Below are positions 19,055 through 26,174 of a stretch of DNA of 64,000 nt, in pieces; position 1 is the stretch's first letter, and each line of letters starts with the position of its first letter. The stretch spans positions 166,523 through 230,522 of the forward strand of contig NZ_FOKK01000008.1 in NCBI RefSeq assembly GCF_900112005.1. Direction: 5' to 3'. The position numbers and the translations under genes are program-made. This stretch comes from Algoriphagus aquimarinus (GTDB taxonomy: Bacteria; Bacteroidota; Bacteroidia; Cytophagales; Cyclobacteriaceae). The notes beneath the pieces were generated by a model. The model did no database searches. It worked only from the letters and a program-made list of their open reading frames with translations, and had not been told where the DNA came from.

Positions 19055-19648
19055 CTAAAAGAGAAATATAACTAGCCCTACCACAGTGATTGCCTTCTTT
19101 AAAGCATTGATAGCTTTCCAGGCTAGGGTATAAGTAGAGCGAATATTAATATCCAGAAGATTCGCAGTTTCCTCATAACTCAGCTTCTCAAAAAATAGGT
19201 ATTGAAGCACTTCTTTCTGGCGAATTGGCAGTTTATCAAGTGCTCCGTACATCTTACTAGTGATTTCTGTTTCTGCTTGATTCTTCACCAACTCATCTTC
19301 TATTGAACTCACGGAAGATTCTTGATCAGTTAACCAATGAACACTGGATCTTCGGGCATTTTTACCTAATTCCTTTTGAATCCGATTAGAAAGTGATTTG
19401 AATAAATATTGCTTGACGACTACGTCACTGCAGAGCTTAGCTCTATAGTTCCAGAGATCAATAAAAACATCTTGAATTGAATCCTTTACTAGCGCTTCAT
19501 CAGCGTGAAGGCTCATTCCAAAACTATATAAATCCTTGATGTACAGTGTATAAATAGCTTCAAGAGCCGGCTTTTCTCCAGATCGAAGGGACTCCCACAG
19601 ATGGTCTGTTGTGAGATCTTTGAACGTAACGGTATTGGCAAAAGGCAA
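19055..19648 (-). CDS. ECF-type RNA polymerase sigma factor of the SusCD locus
   Basis: A 197-aa protein with sigma-70 region 2 (about 28-95; DSIQDVFIDLWNYRAKL) and region 4 (about 130-185; LDKLPIRQKEVLQYLFFEKLSYEETANLL). TTG at 19648 is used as start because an in-frame stop lies five codons upstream and no ATG occurs before region 2. It is paired with the FecR gene downstream and predicted to drive the susCD operon. The conserved ACTAAGGGTAA promoter motif of the second sigma locus is not seen upstream, so its own promoter is unknown. Confidence 0.9.
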   Translation of the reverse strand: MPFANTVTFKDLTTDHLWESLRSGEKPALEAIYTLYIKDLYSFGMSLHADEALVKDSIQDVFIDLWNYRAKLCSDVVVKQYLFKSLSNRIQKELGKNARRSSVHWLTDQESSVSSIEDELVKNQAETEITSKMYGALDKLPIRQKEVLQYLFFEKLSYEETANLLDINIRSTYTLAWKAINALKKAITVVGLVIFLF

Positions 19649-19731
19649 TTGAATCTTGGGTTATTTAAATTGATATCCCAAGTAACGAATTTTATAAAGG
19701 CTTTAAAAAGCATTCTTAATAAATGGTGTTT

Positions 19732-19784
19732 GAAAAAATTATATGAGGTAGATATTTCATTAAAAAGAAGGTGCTTCTACCTCA
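19732..19784 (-). terminator. Probable terminator of the HMA-AraC gene
   Basis: Nine-bp arms TGAGGTAGA / TCTACCTCA (19744-19784) enclose a 23-nt loop. On the minus strand TATAATTTTTTC follows. It lies just past the AraC-type gene and before the sigma gene on the same strand. Confidence 0.55.
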
Positions 19785-19810
19785 TTTGCGCTAGGAAACA
19801 TGCGTAACTA

Positions 19811-20374
19811 TCAAATCTCATCAAGGCCTTTACGATGTGGTTTTGCTTGCTTTTTAAACTCAGTGGGAGTCATGCCAGTTTCCTTTTTGAACTGTGAAGA
19901 GAGATAGGCCATACTGGAATAATTGAGTTTATCTGCAATTTCAGAAAGACTCAATTCGTCGTAAATTAAAAGCTCTTTCACTTTTTCAGTTTTCTGCTGA
20001 GTGATGTACTTTTCGATTGTAATTCCTTCTACTTGAGAGAAGAGGCGACTCATCGATGTGTATTCCTGTCCGATCTCTTGTGACAAAAAGGTAGAGAAAT
20101 TGACATGGATAAGTTTGTCTGAATGGTGTATTTGAGATACTATAAGTGCTTTTATCTGGGAGATTAATGATGCACTATGGTTTTCTAGTAGTTCAAAACC
20201 CTTTGTTGCGAGTATATTAACAAGGTTTTTCTTCTGGTTGACGCTCAGATATTCCTTTAGGTTTACTTTTCCCAATTCCACAGAAGTGAAGCCAATTTCT
20301 TTCTGATCAAGTGCATCTTTCACCGCTACGATGCAGCGTGGGCAAACCATGTTTTTGATATAAATCAGAGGCAT
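19811..20374 (-). CDS. AraC-type regulator with N-terminal HMA-like metal-binding domain
   Basis: A 187-aa protein. Residues 1-60 resemble a heavy-metal-associated domain with CPRC at 11-14. Residues about 85-180 form an AraC-type double helix-turn-helix (LSLSEIADKLNYSSMAYLSSQFKKETGMTPTEFKK). The fusion suggests a cytoplasmic sensor that binds a soft metal (Cu+, Ag+ or Zn2+) through the two cysteines and switches a target promoter. No metal efflux pump is adjacent: the only P-type ATPase, 15 kb away, is not of the CPx type. Such short HMA-AraC proteins are common in Bacteroidota; ligand and targets are inferred, not shown. Confidence 0.85.
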   Translation of the reverse strand: MPLIYIKNMVCPRCIVAVKDALDQKEIGFTSVELGKVNLKEYLSVNQKKNLVNILATKGFELLENHSASLISQIKALIVSQIHHSDKLIHVNFSTFLSQEIGQEYTSMSRLFSQVEGITIEKYITQQKTEKVKELLIYDELSLSEIADKLNYSSMAYLSSQFKKETGMTPTEFKKQAKPHRKGLDEI

Positions 20375-20529
20375 ATTTGAGTAGTAGATTTATTACACAA
20401 ATGTATTCAATCAGACTAAAGTTCTTTTTAGTGATTTTAAACTGTTGAATTGGTCTATTCAGTCTGAAGAAGCATGTCTTCAGTTGGAATCTATGACTGT
20501 TGCTAAGTCTTGTAAATTAAAACACTAGG

Positions 20530-20847
20530 CTAAACGCAAAACTCATAATCTCGCTCAACTAAGCAAATTCTAGTTTTATAAGATTCATACCATTTCTCCC
20601 TGCCCATCTTTTGAGCTAGGAGATGATCCGTTTGTTGTTTCCAAGCTAGAATTGCCTCACGATTTGACCAGTAACTAACTGTGATGCCCAAGCCTTCTCT
20701 TACACTTTCATGACCTAGATATCCTTCTTGGGCTTCCGCCAAGCGAACCATTTCCTGTGCAGTTTCAGCGTATCCTTCTTCTATTTCAGTTCTTATATTG
20801 GTGAAAATCACCGCATAGTAAGGAGCTTTTGGAGTTTTTGCGATCAT
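20530..20847 (-). CDS. Antibiotic biosynthesis monooxygenase (ABM) domain protein
   Basis: A small protein of 105 aa with one dimeric alpha/beta-barrel ABM domain. Features are YAVIFTNIR at the N-terminus, the central EAQEGYLGHESVR and YWSNREAILAWKQQTDH near residues 60-77, as in the YgiN/ABM family. ATG at 20847 is preferred to the TTG three codons upstream. Cytoplasmic, no cofactor motif. Family members range from quinol monooxygenases to heme-degrading enzymes and inactive stress proteins, so no substrate is proposed. Divergent from the promoter-like site at 20863-20892. Confidence 0.85.
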   Translation of the reverse strand: MIAKTPKAPYYAVIFTNIRTEIEEGYAETAQEMVRLAEAQEGYLGHESVREGLGITVSYWSNREAILAWKQQTDHLLAQKMGREKWYESYKTRICLVERDYEFCV

Positions 20848-20862
20848 TTTTTGCAAATTAAA

Positions 20863-20892
20863 CTAAGGGTAAACCTAAGGTAAGTTGTCACA
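20863..20892 (+). promoter_or_regulatory. Putative ECF-type promoter, copy C (ACTAAGGGTAA-14 nt-GTCACA)
   Basis: The 11-mer ACTAAGGGTAA, an exact 14-nt spacer after GGGTAA, then TGTCACA. The same box and spacing occur on the minus strand at 25957-25987 and 27742-27771. Here it points to the GIN-domain lipoprotein gene, with a leader of about 260 nt. Function inferred from conservation between three sites. Confidence 0.45.
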
Positions 20893-21158
20893 GCTTTATC
20901 TGCTAAAGATGATTTAAAAATTTGTTCCATTTGGTCTTATTCCTATAAATCGGAGGGTTATAAGATAATCTTCCAAAATTAAGTCAGTAGGTATCCGTTT
21001 TTCTACTTCGTTGAGAACTAATGGCTGATTTGACTAATTGATCTAGATCAAGGAATAATCAATAGGGGAACATAGGGTTTTAAATTGGCGTACATTAGTA
21101 TGCAAGCAGACTAGTTAATATTATAAATCAACAGTTTATTTTGAAACACTACCTGTTT
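20893..21158 (+). other. Leader/intergenic region before the GIN-domain gene
   Basis: 266 bp with no recognisable gene, RNA motif or repeat. It contains the palindrome TTGATCTAGATCAA near 21038-21051, a possible operator. Confidence 0.3.
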
Positions 21159-22103
21159 ATGAAATTAGAACAAATTAAATTTCAATTATCAGCATTAATC
21201 ATGTTTCCATTGATTTTTGCATCATTGACATCATGTGATACTAACCTTGAATTGGTTCAGTCAGTCGATACTGAATTTACCGATATTTCTGTAATAGAAA
21301 TTGACGCTGGATTCCTAGATGTAAGTTATCAAGGGGATGAAAATCTCGACTTGGTAGAATTAGTAGGGTCTCTAGAATCAAACAGACCTGGAAGATTCCA
21401 AATAGAGTATAGGGAAGAGCAAGGGAAGCTGATTATTGAATTGAAAAGTAGTGGCGGTGGATCTACAAACAGCCGAGGTGAAATCAGTTTGAAAGGCCCA
21501 GCGAGAATGGAGATTGATTTTAAATCCGGTTCAGGAAATAGCCAAATTCATAACCTGATCTTAAATAAATTTGACTTTGATGGAGGTTCTGGAAATCTGG
21601 AATTGACTAATATTAGCGCTGAAATTATTGACTTGGAATTAGGTTCTGGGAATATTAAGGCCTCTAATCTGACTGGAGATCTTGCGCTTAAGATTTCTTC
21701 TGGAAATGCTTCTGTATCGAATTTAAAAGGAAATATAGATGCTGTAGGCTCAAGCGGAAAGTTTACTTTCTCCAACATTGACGGTAAGGTAAATAGCTCT
21801 TTAAACTCAGGGAATATTTCCTTAAATGGAATTCGGGAATTAGGAAAATTGAAGGTTTCCTCTGGCAATTGTACAGTAGAGAGTTCTTATTTAGGAGCTA
21901 AGACTATTTTGGAAAGTTCCTCAGGAAATATATCGATTAGAACAAACTCAAATTTGGATGATTTCAACTTTGATTTAAAAACTTCTAGTGGAAATTTGAG
22001 AGTGGGAGAAAGTACATCTTCCGGCTCTTTGAAGATCGATAACGGTTCTCCTTATACCGTATCGGGTGTTGTCTCTAGTGGCAACATTCAAATAAGGAAT
22101 TAG
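21159..22103 (+). CDS. GIN-domain (DUF4097/DUF2807-like) beta-helical lipoprotein
   Basis: A 314-aa surface or periplasmic lipoprotein with lipobox LTSC. ATG at 21159 is preferred; an in-frame TTG lies six codons upstream. The body is a regular solenoid of about 18-20 residues per turn with the recurring core SSGN (SGSGNSQIHNL, GGSGNLELTNI, LGSGNIKASNL, ISSGNASVSNL, LNSGNISLNGI, VSSGNIQIRN), about ten turns in all. This predicts a right-handed beta-helix of the adhesin-head type. Ligand unknown. Strong terminator directly downstream, so monocistronic. A possible ECF-type promoter lies about 270 bp upstream. Confidence 0.85.
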   Translation: MKLEQIKFQLSALIMFPLIFASLTSCDTNLELVQSVDTEFTDISVIEIDAGFLDVSYQGDENLDLVELVGSLESNRPGRFQIEYREEQGKLIIELKSSGGGSTNSRGEISLKGPARMEIDFKSGSGNSQIHNLILNKFDFDGGSGNLELTNISAEIIDLELGSGNIKASNLTGDLALKISSGNASVSNLKGNIDAVGSSGKFTFSNIDGKVNSSLNSGNISLNGIRELGKLKVSSGNCTVESSYLGAKTILESSSGNISIRTNSNLDDFNFDLKTSSGNLRVGESTSSGSLKIDNGSPYTVSGVVSSGNIQIRN

Positions 22104-22126
22104 TGAAAAGTTGTTCACGTCACCTG

Positions 22127-22153
22127 AAAACCCGGCTTCTGCCGGGTTTTTTT
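22127..22153 (+). terminator. Rho-independent terminator of the GIN-domain gene
   Basis: A perfect GC-rich stem AACCCGGC / GCCGGGTT with a TTCT tetraloop followed by seven or more T, 25 bp past the stop. Confidence 0.95.
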
Positions 22154-22192
22154 ATGATTATTTTTAAATTGTGGAGACATATCGAACTGTAG

Positions 22193-22212
22193 GGGCGAAA
22201 CAATTTTCGCCC
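22193..22212. repeat. Short palindrome GGGCGAA/TTCGCCC
   Basis: A 7-bp stem with a 6-nt AT loop, preceded by TGTAG. From memory, GGGGCGAAAATTTTCGCCCC-like elements are dispersed in many bacterial genomes. Only copy in the window. Confidence 0.4.
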
Positions 22213-22280
22213 AAATTCACGATGTATAGTTCAAGTCGTGAGAACCAGATTGGAGCATAACGATACTATTTGAGAGTAAT

Positions 22281-22341
22281 GAAAATCTATGACCCTATGT
22301 GGTTAATCTCTTTATACCGCATAGCCACATAGAAAATTATA
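22281..22341. repeat. Palindromic intergenic repeat, CTATGTGGT type
   Basis: Arms CTATGTGGT (22295-22303) and ACCGCATAG (22316-22324), followed by CCACATAGAAAA. The same layout is seen at 48857-48916, including the preceding ATCTATGA and the trailing CACATAGAAAA. Confidence 0.6.
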
Positions 22342-22390
22342 GAAATGATCACACTTCAGTGATGTCTATTCTTATTATTAAGACTTTGAT

Positions 22391-22450
22391 TTCTTTGTTT
22401 CTTTATGGTGAAAAAGTCAACCACAAAAGGTACAAAAGACAACAAAGTGG
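22391..22450. repeat. Palindromic intergenic repeat, CTTTGTG/CACAAAAG type
   Basis: TTCTTTGTTTCTTTATGGTGAAAA is matched by an AACCACAAAAGG...ACAAAG arm. Copies at 48625-48700 and 48739-48803 share the order of arms. The phrase TATTAAGACT precedes both this copy and the 48.74-kb copy. Confidence 0.55.
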
Positions 22451-22491
22451 ATTCCCACTAAAGCGTAATCATACTATTTTAGCTCTAGGGT

Positions 22492-24261
22492 TTAAAAAAT
22501 CACTTGAATCCCACCAATAACTCCTCCAAAACTACGGTAGATGCCATTTGAAGTGGTTCTATTCAAAATATTCCAGCCATTGGTAAAGTCTTCCTGACCT
22601 GGATCTAAGAATGCAAAGTTGAGGCTTGGTCCTCCGAAAATTCGAAGATGATTGCCAAATCTATATCCTGGAAGTAGGCGGAATGATTGCAGATGATTTG
22701 ATATTTCCTGAAAATCACTGGCGCTAAGGCTTACAAATTCTGTGTCAAGCGAGAATTTAGAATACGGAATTAGGTGAATTCCCAATCCCGCTTCCAATCC
22801 TATAGGCGTATCGATGTTCCTCAGGTTATAAGCTACCCCAAGAATCCCGTACATTTTTCTGCCTCCAGATCTGAAATTCAAATGAGTGAAACTTGATTCA
22901 TCTATGCTGGCAGACAAGCTCATTTCTCCGTTTTTAATGAAATTCAGCAAACCAAGGGAGTAGTCACTTTCTTCCGCAATGTTGATTAGCCCAAATTGAA
23001 AACCATTGACTTTCTTGGCTCGGTTGACAATGGCGGAAAGTTGATTAGTAACAGAATCCCCCGCGATGTTAGAAATACCTGCTAATTGAAAACCAGCGGA
23101 TTGTGAGGCATTATTGGTTATTCCTGCTAGCTGCAAGTGTTCTGAGTTTTTCGCATGATTCACAATTCCGGCAATCTGTGCACTCGCATCATTATTCGCT
23201 TGATTAATTATTCCACCAATCTGCAGGCCATTTACATTGCCTCGGACATGATTGTAAATGCCACCAACTTGGAGTCCATCTACATCTCTATACACTGAAT
23301 TGTAAATTCCGCCAACCTGAAGTCCTTTGGAACTTCCTCCGACCATATTAAATATTCCGGCCACTTGTACTGATTTAACATCTCTTTTATTGATGTTGAA
23401 AATCCCGGCAACTTCCAATCCTTCAATCCCTGCGGTATAACCTCCTATCAAATTCAGAGAAAATTTACTTATTGTTTGACTACTGAAGGTTCCTTTAGTG
23501 CTTAATCCAGGGATTAGAGACATTTGGACAGGGCTTTCAGCAAAGAAACTTCCCATATTGATTCCTTGAAATCGCTGCTTGAAGCCAATAAATGCTTTAC
23601 CAAGAAAGCTTTCCTCCAGTGCTTTTGTAGCACTGTCCCCTGGGATATAGCGAAACTTTCGGCTCTCTTTTTCAGCGACTATATTCACTGTGGGCATAAG
23701 CAAAAATGTGGTGTCTCTGTAATTTTCCTTGCTCAATGTGAGCCATATAGATGTGTCGTTTTTCTTGTATTTCAGTTTGAAATAGCCCTTTTCGTCAGTT
23801 AAAGTAGAAGCGAGGCTGTTCTTGTCATAAATACTGGCTTGGCTCACACCTTCATTGGTACGGATGTTTTTGATATAGCCTTTCACAGTTACCGTTTTAA
23901 ATCTGGTCTCCATTTCCGCATCCAAGTCCAGTTTTTCGGGCGCATAGCGAATGATAATGTAGCCTGGCAATTCCTTGTATTCGTACTCATTTCCCAGTTC
24001 TTTCAGGAGAAAATTTCCTATGGTTCCAGAGTATTGTTCAGTTTCTAAAGCTTTATTGAGTTGCAGTAAAGTGCTTTCATAAGAAAAGTAGAAATCATTT
24101 TGCGCTGAAAGCGTGTCGAGCATTTGTCGTAGGCTGAGTTCAACTGGACTTTTGAACTGGATTTTTTTCTCCAACATCATCTGAGAGAATCCACTGACCG
24201 AATTGATCAGAATTAAGAGAAGTAGGAGAGAGCCCTGAAAAAGTGCTTTTGTGCGGAGCAT
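22492..24261 (-). CDS. STN-domain outer-membrane protein with LA_2272-like surface repeats
   Basis: A 589-aa protein. Signal peptide ending near SGFSQ; STN domain about 29-108 (LSLRQMLDTLSAQNDFYFSY); carboxypeptidase-regulatory-like beta domain about 122-190 (VTVKGYIKNIRTNEGVSQ). A solenoid at about 275-430 has 15-16-residue turns with core GLQVGGIYN / AQIAGIVN. The C-terminal 150 residues look like amphipathic strands of a small outer-membrane barrel. The STN domain is normally found in TonB receptors that talk to FecR, yet no TonB box, plug or large barrel is present. Last gene after sigma and FecR, so probably the signal-receiving partner. Repeat family name from memory; function unknown. 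Confidence 0.75.
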   Translation of the reverse strand: MLRTKALFQGSLLLLLILINSVSGFSQMMLEKKIQFKSPVELSLRQMLDTLSAQNDFYFSYESTLLQLNKALETEQYSGTIGNFLLKELGNEYEYKELPGYIIIRYAPEKLDLDAEMETRFKTVTVKGYIKNIRTNEGVSQASIYDKNSLASTLTDEKGYFKLKYKKNDTSIWLTLSKENYRDTTFLLMPTVNIVAEKESRKFRYIPGDSATKALEESFLGKAFIGFKQRFQGINMGSFFAESPVQMSLIPGLSTKGTFSSQTISKFSLNLIGGYTAGIEGLEVAGIFNINKRDVKSVQVAGIFNMVGGSSKGLQVGGIYNSVYRDVDGLQVGGIYNHVRGNVNGLQIGGIINQANNDASAQIAGIVNHAKNSEHLQLAGITNNASQSAGFQLAGISNIAGDSVTNQLSAIVNRAKKVNGFQFGLINIAEESDYSLGLLNFIKNGEMSLSASIDESSFTHLNFRSGGRKMYGILGVAYNLRNIDTPIGLEAGLGIHLIPYSKFSLDTEFVSLSASDFQEISNHLQSFRLLPGYRFGNHLRIFGGPSLNFAFLDPGQEDFTNGWNILNRTTSNGIYRSFGGVIGGIQVIF

Positions 24262-24309
24262 TTAAGTCTAAGTATTAAAAACAGTAATTGGATTTCAATT
24301 TAACAAAGT

Positions 24310-24340
24310 AAGGACTATGATTTTTTCAACCATAGTCCTT
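24310..24340 (-). other. Intercistronic hairpin between fecR-like and STN-repeat genes
   Basis: A perfect 10-bp stem AAGGACTATG / CATAGTCCTT with an 11-nt loop, 22 bp past the FecR stop and 50 bp before the next start. No T-tract follows on the minus strand. It occupies the same position as the hairpin at 17746-17773 in the SusC locus. Confidence 0.5.
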
Positions 24341-24361
24341 TATACTCATGAGTTTGACTTT

Positions 24362-25345
24362 TTACTCAATACTGATTTTTCCATCAACTTGAGATATTTT
24401 CAAATTCAGTGTTTCTCTGATCACATCTAGATTATTACTGAGCGATCCGTATTCCAAAGTCGTAGTAATTGGCAAGGTTCTCAATTCGGCTCTGGCGATT
24501 TCAATGTTAGCATCGTAAGCTTCGTTAAGGGCTTTGACTAATTCTTCCAATGGAATTCGATCAGCTTGAAACTTCTTACTTACGTAGTAATTGTACAGCT
24601 TATTCGAAGGCAAAGTCTTTTCCATTTCGCCTGTTTCCTGATTTACACTTAGTTTCTCATCAGGCTTGAGCACTTCTTTCTTTCCTTCAATTTCTATTTG
24701 CACAGAACCTGTGACCACGATTACTTCTGTCATATTTCCAGCTGTTTTGACATGAAAACTTGTTCCCAAAACTGTGATTTGAACCTTCTCAGTTTGGATT
24801 ACAAATGGCTTATTCTCATTTCTTTTTACATCAAAGAAGGCTTCTCCGTTCTCTAAACTCACATTTCTCTGTTTTCCAAGAAACTTTTGAGAGTAGCTTA
24901 GGCTTGTGTTTTTATTCAAAGTAATTGCTGTCCCATCGAGTAGTGGAACTTCAATAGGTGAGTCAGCTGACTGAAGTTCAACGGAGCTGTAATAAGCTCT
25001 TCCTGATTGAGGAAGAAAGGCTGAGTAAACCCAAGCAGACACAAATATCAAGGTAATTGCCGCTGCTACTCTGAACCAGTTGCTTTGCAAAAAGCGCTGA
25101 TTTTGCTTTTCTGGAGCAGCTACCTTTTTGTCTCTAAGTTGTGTGAATCGCTGCCAAGCTTGATTTTCATCTACTTCGCTTTTTTCCAGTAAAACCTTAC
25201 TGGAATTCCATATCCACTGCACTTCTTCAAACTGCTTTTTGTTCGCGTCATCCTCAGCAATCCATTCTTGTATAGCTTTGGTCTCCTCCGAATCACTTTC
25301 CTGAAGCAAATATTTGATCAATTTTTCTTCGTTCATGGTTTCCAT
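24362..25345 (-). CDS. FecR-type anti-sigma factor (FecR + DUF4974)
   Basis: A 327-aa anti-sigma regulator. The cytoplasmic N-terminus (1-88) starts MNEEKLIKYLLQESDSEE, typical of sigma-binding regions. One transmembrane helix spans 91-110. The periplasmic FecR domain lies at about 115-230 (FVIQTEKVQITVLGTSFHV), and DUF4974 at about 255-325 (IPLEELVKALNEAYDANIEI). The gene follows the sigma stop by 3 nt, indicating coupling. METMNEEK and MNEEK are both possible starts. Partner of the 25.3-25.9 kb sigma. Confidence 0.94.
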   Translation of the reverse strand: METMNEEKLIKYLLQESDSEETKAIQEWIAEDDANKKQFEEVQWIWNSSKVLLEKSEVDENQAWQRFTQLRDKKVAAPEKQNQRFLQSNWFRVAAAITLIFVSAWVYSAFLPQSGRAYYSSVELQSADSPIEVPLLDGTAITLNKNTSLSYSQKFLGKQRNVSLENGEAFFDVKRNENKPFVIQTEKVQITVLGTSFHVKTAGNMTEVIVVTGSVQIEIEGKKEVLKPDEKLSVNQETGEMEKTLPSNKLYNYYVSKKFQADRIPLEELVKALNEAYDANIEIARAELRTLPITTTLEYGSLSNNLDVIRETLNLKISQVDGKISIE

Positions 25346-25348
25346 AGC

Positions 25349-25930
25349 TTATAGATTTATCAAAAACATCAAAAGCAAAGGAAGAAACTCGGCAAGTTCG
25401 ACCCGCAGCGTCTTCAGTGCTTTACCCATATGCGCTTCCACCGTTTTGATGGAGATTTCTAACCTGTCGGCTATTTCCTGATATTTCAGTTCCTCAAACC
25501 TGCTGAGATTAAACACCAAGCGGCATTTCTCGGGTAACTTTTCCAGCGCCAGTTGAAAGTGCTCGTACAATTCATTTTCTTGGCCTTTTATCTGCTCGCC
25601 AACTTCCTCTGGTTTACCCTGAGTCATTTCATAGTGAGCATGTTCCCAATGCTTTCGTTTCACTTGTTGATGCTTGATGTAATTCAAACTGTCGTGGTAC
25701 ACAGCTCGGTAGAGGTAAGCCTTTAGCGAACTGTTGATATCTAGCGTTTCTCGCTTTTCCCACAGTTTGAGAAATACACTCTGAACGATTTCCTCAGCGG
25801 TTTCCGACTCCTTCAAAATGGCTTGAGCATACGCATGCAAAGCCTTGAAATAAGTCTTGAAAACGGCCTCGAATGATTGTTCATCGACGAGCGTGTGCGT
25901 ATTTGACGGATGTGGTAGTTTCTCAGTCAC
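25349..25930 (-). CDS. ECF-type RNA polymerase sigma factor
   Basis: A 193-aa sigma factor with region 2 at about 16-85 (TAEEIVQSVFLKLWEKRETL) and region 4 at about 125-180 (LEKLPEKCRLVFNLSRFEELKYQEIADRL). The frame is open to an ATG at 26068, but that N-terminus reads through a GTCT-type repeat and through the conserved promoter motif at 25957-25987. GTG at 25930 gives the normal ECF length with a leader of about 20 nt. Predicted to be held by the FecR protein encoded immediately downstream and to recognise the ACTAAGGGTAA/GTCATA motif, including its own. Confidence 0.9.
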   Translation of the reverse strand: MTEKLPHPSNTHTLVDEQSFEAVFKTYFKALHAYAQAILKESETAEEIVQSVFLKLWEKRETLDINSSLKAYLYRAVYHDSLNYIKHQQVKRKHWEHAHYEMTQGKPEEVGEQIKGQENELYEHFQLALEKLPEKCRLVFNLSRFEELKYQEIADRLEISIKTVEAHMGKALKTLRVELAEFLPLLLMFLINL

Positions 25931-25956
25931 CTGCGAATTTTGGATGCTTTCATAGA

Positions 25957-25987
25957 TATGACAAGCTGAACAGACATTACCCTTAGT
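25957..25987 (-). promoter_or_regulatory. ECF-type promoter, copy A (ACTAAGGGTAA-14 nt-GTCATA)
   Basis: On the minus strand ACTAAGGGTAA (GGGTAA at 25977-25982) is followed by 14 nt and GTCATA (25957-25962), 27 nt upstream of the GTG start of the sigma gene. It is identical in both boxes and spacing to copy B at 27742-27771, suggesting autoregulation. Confidence 0.7.
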
Positions 25988-26027
25988 GGGGTTGGTAAAA
26001 ATAGTAAGTTTTGAATTAGAGTAGGCT

Positions 26028-26173
26028 GGAAGACCGCAGACGGGAGACAGAAGTGGCCTCAATCTCATTGTTTAACCGAAACAAATAAAGGATTTCCCAA
26101 TTAACCACTATTGAATAAGAATAGGATATGATGCTTCAACTCTTCAGTCTTCGGTCTTCAGTCTCCCGTCTTT
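26028..26173. repeat. Dispersed GTCTTC-type repeats flanking the promoter region of the sigma gene
   Basis: GGAAGACCGCAGACGGGAGA at 26028-26053 and the complementary-sense run CTTCAGTCTTCGGTCTTCAG at 26143 to about 26173 together form a loose inverted pair. Related units lie at 6083-6110 and 31270-31299. One copy is read in frame as a spurious N-terminus of the sigma ORF. Confidence 0.5.
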
Positions 26174-26174
26174 T

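Noticed and set aside
22299..22520. Plus-strand ORF of 73 codons
   Set aside because: It reads through two palindromic intergenic repeats and overlaps the 3' end of the STN-repeat gene; composition and content are repeat-derived.
26068..26068. ATG start for the sigma gene
   Set aside because: The N-terminal extension covers a dispersed repeat and the conserved promoter; GTG 25930 is favoured.
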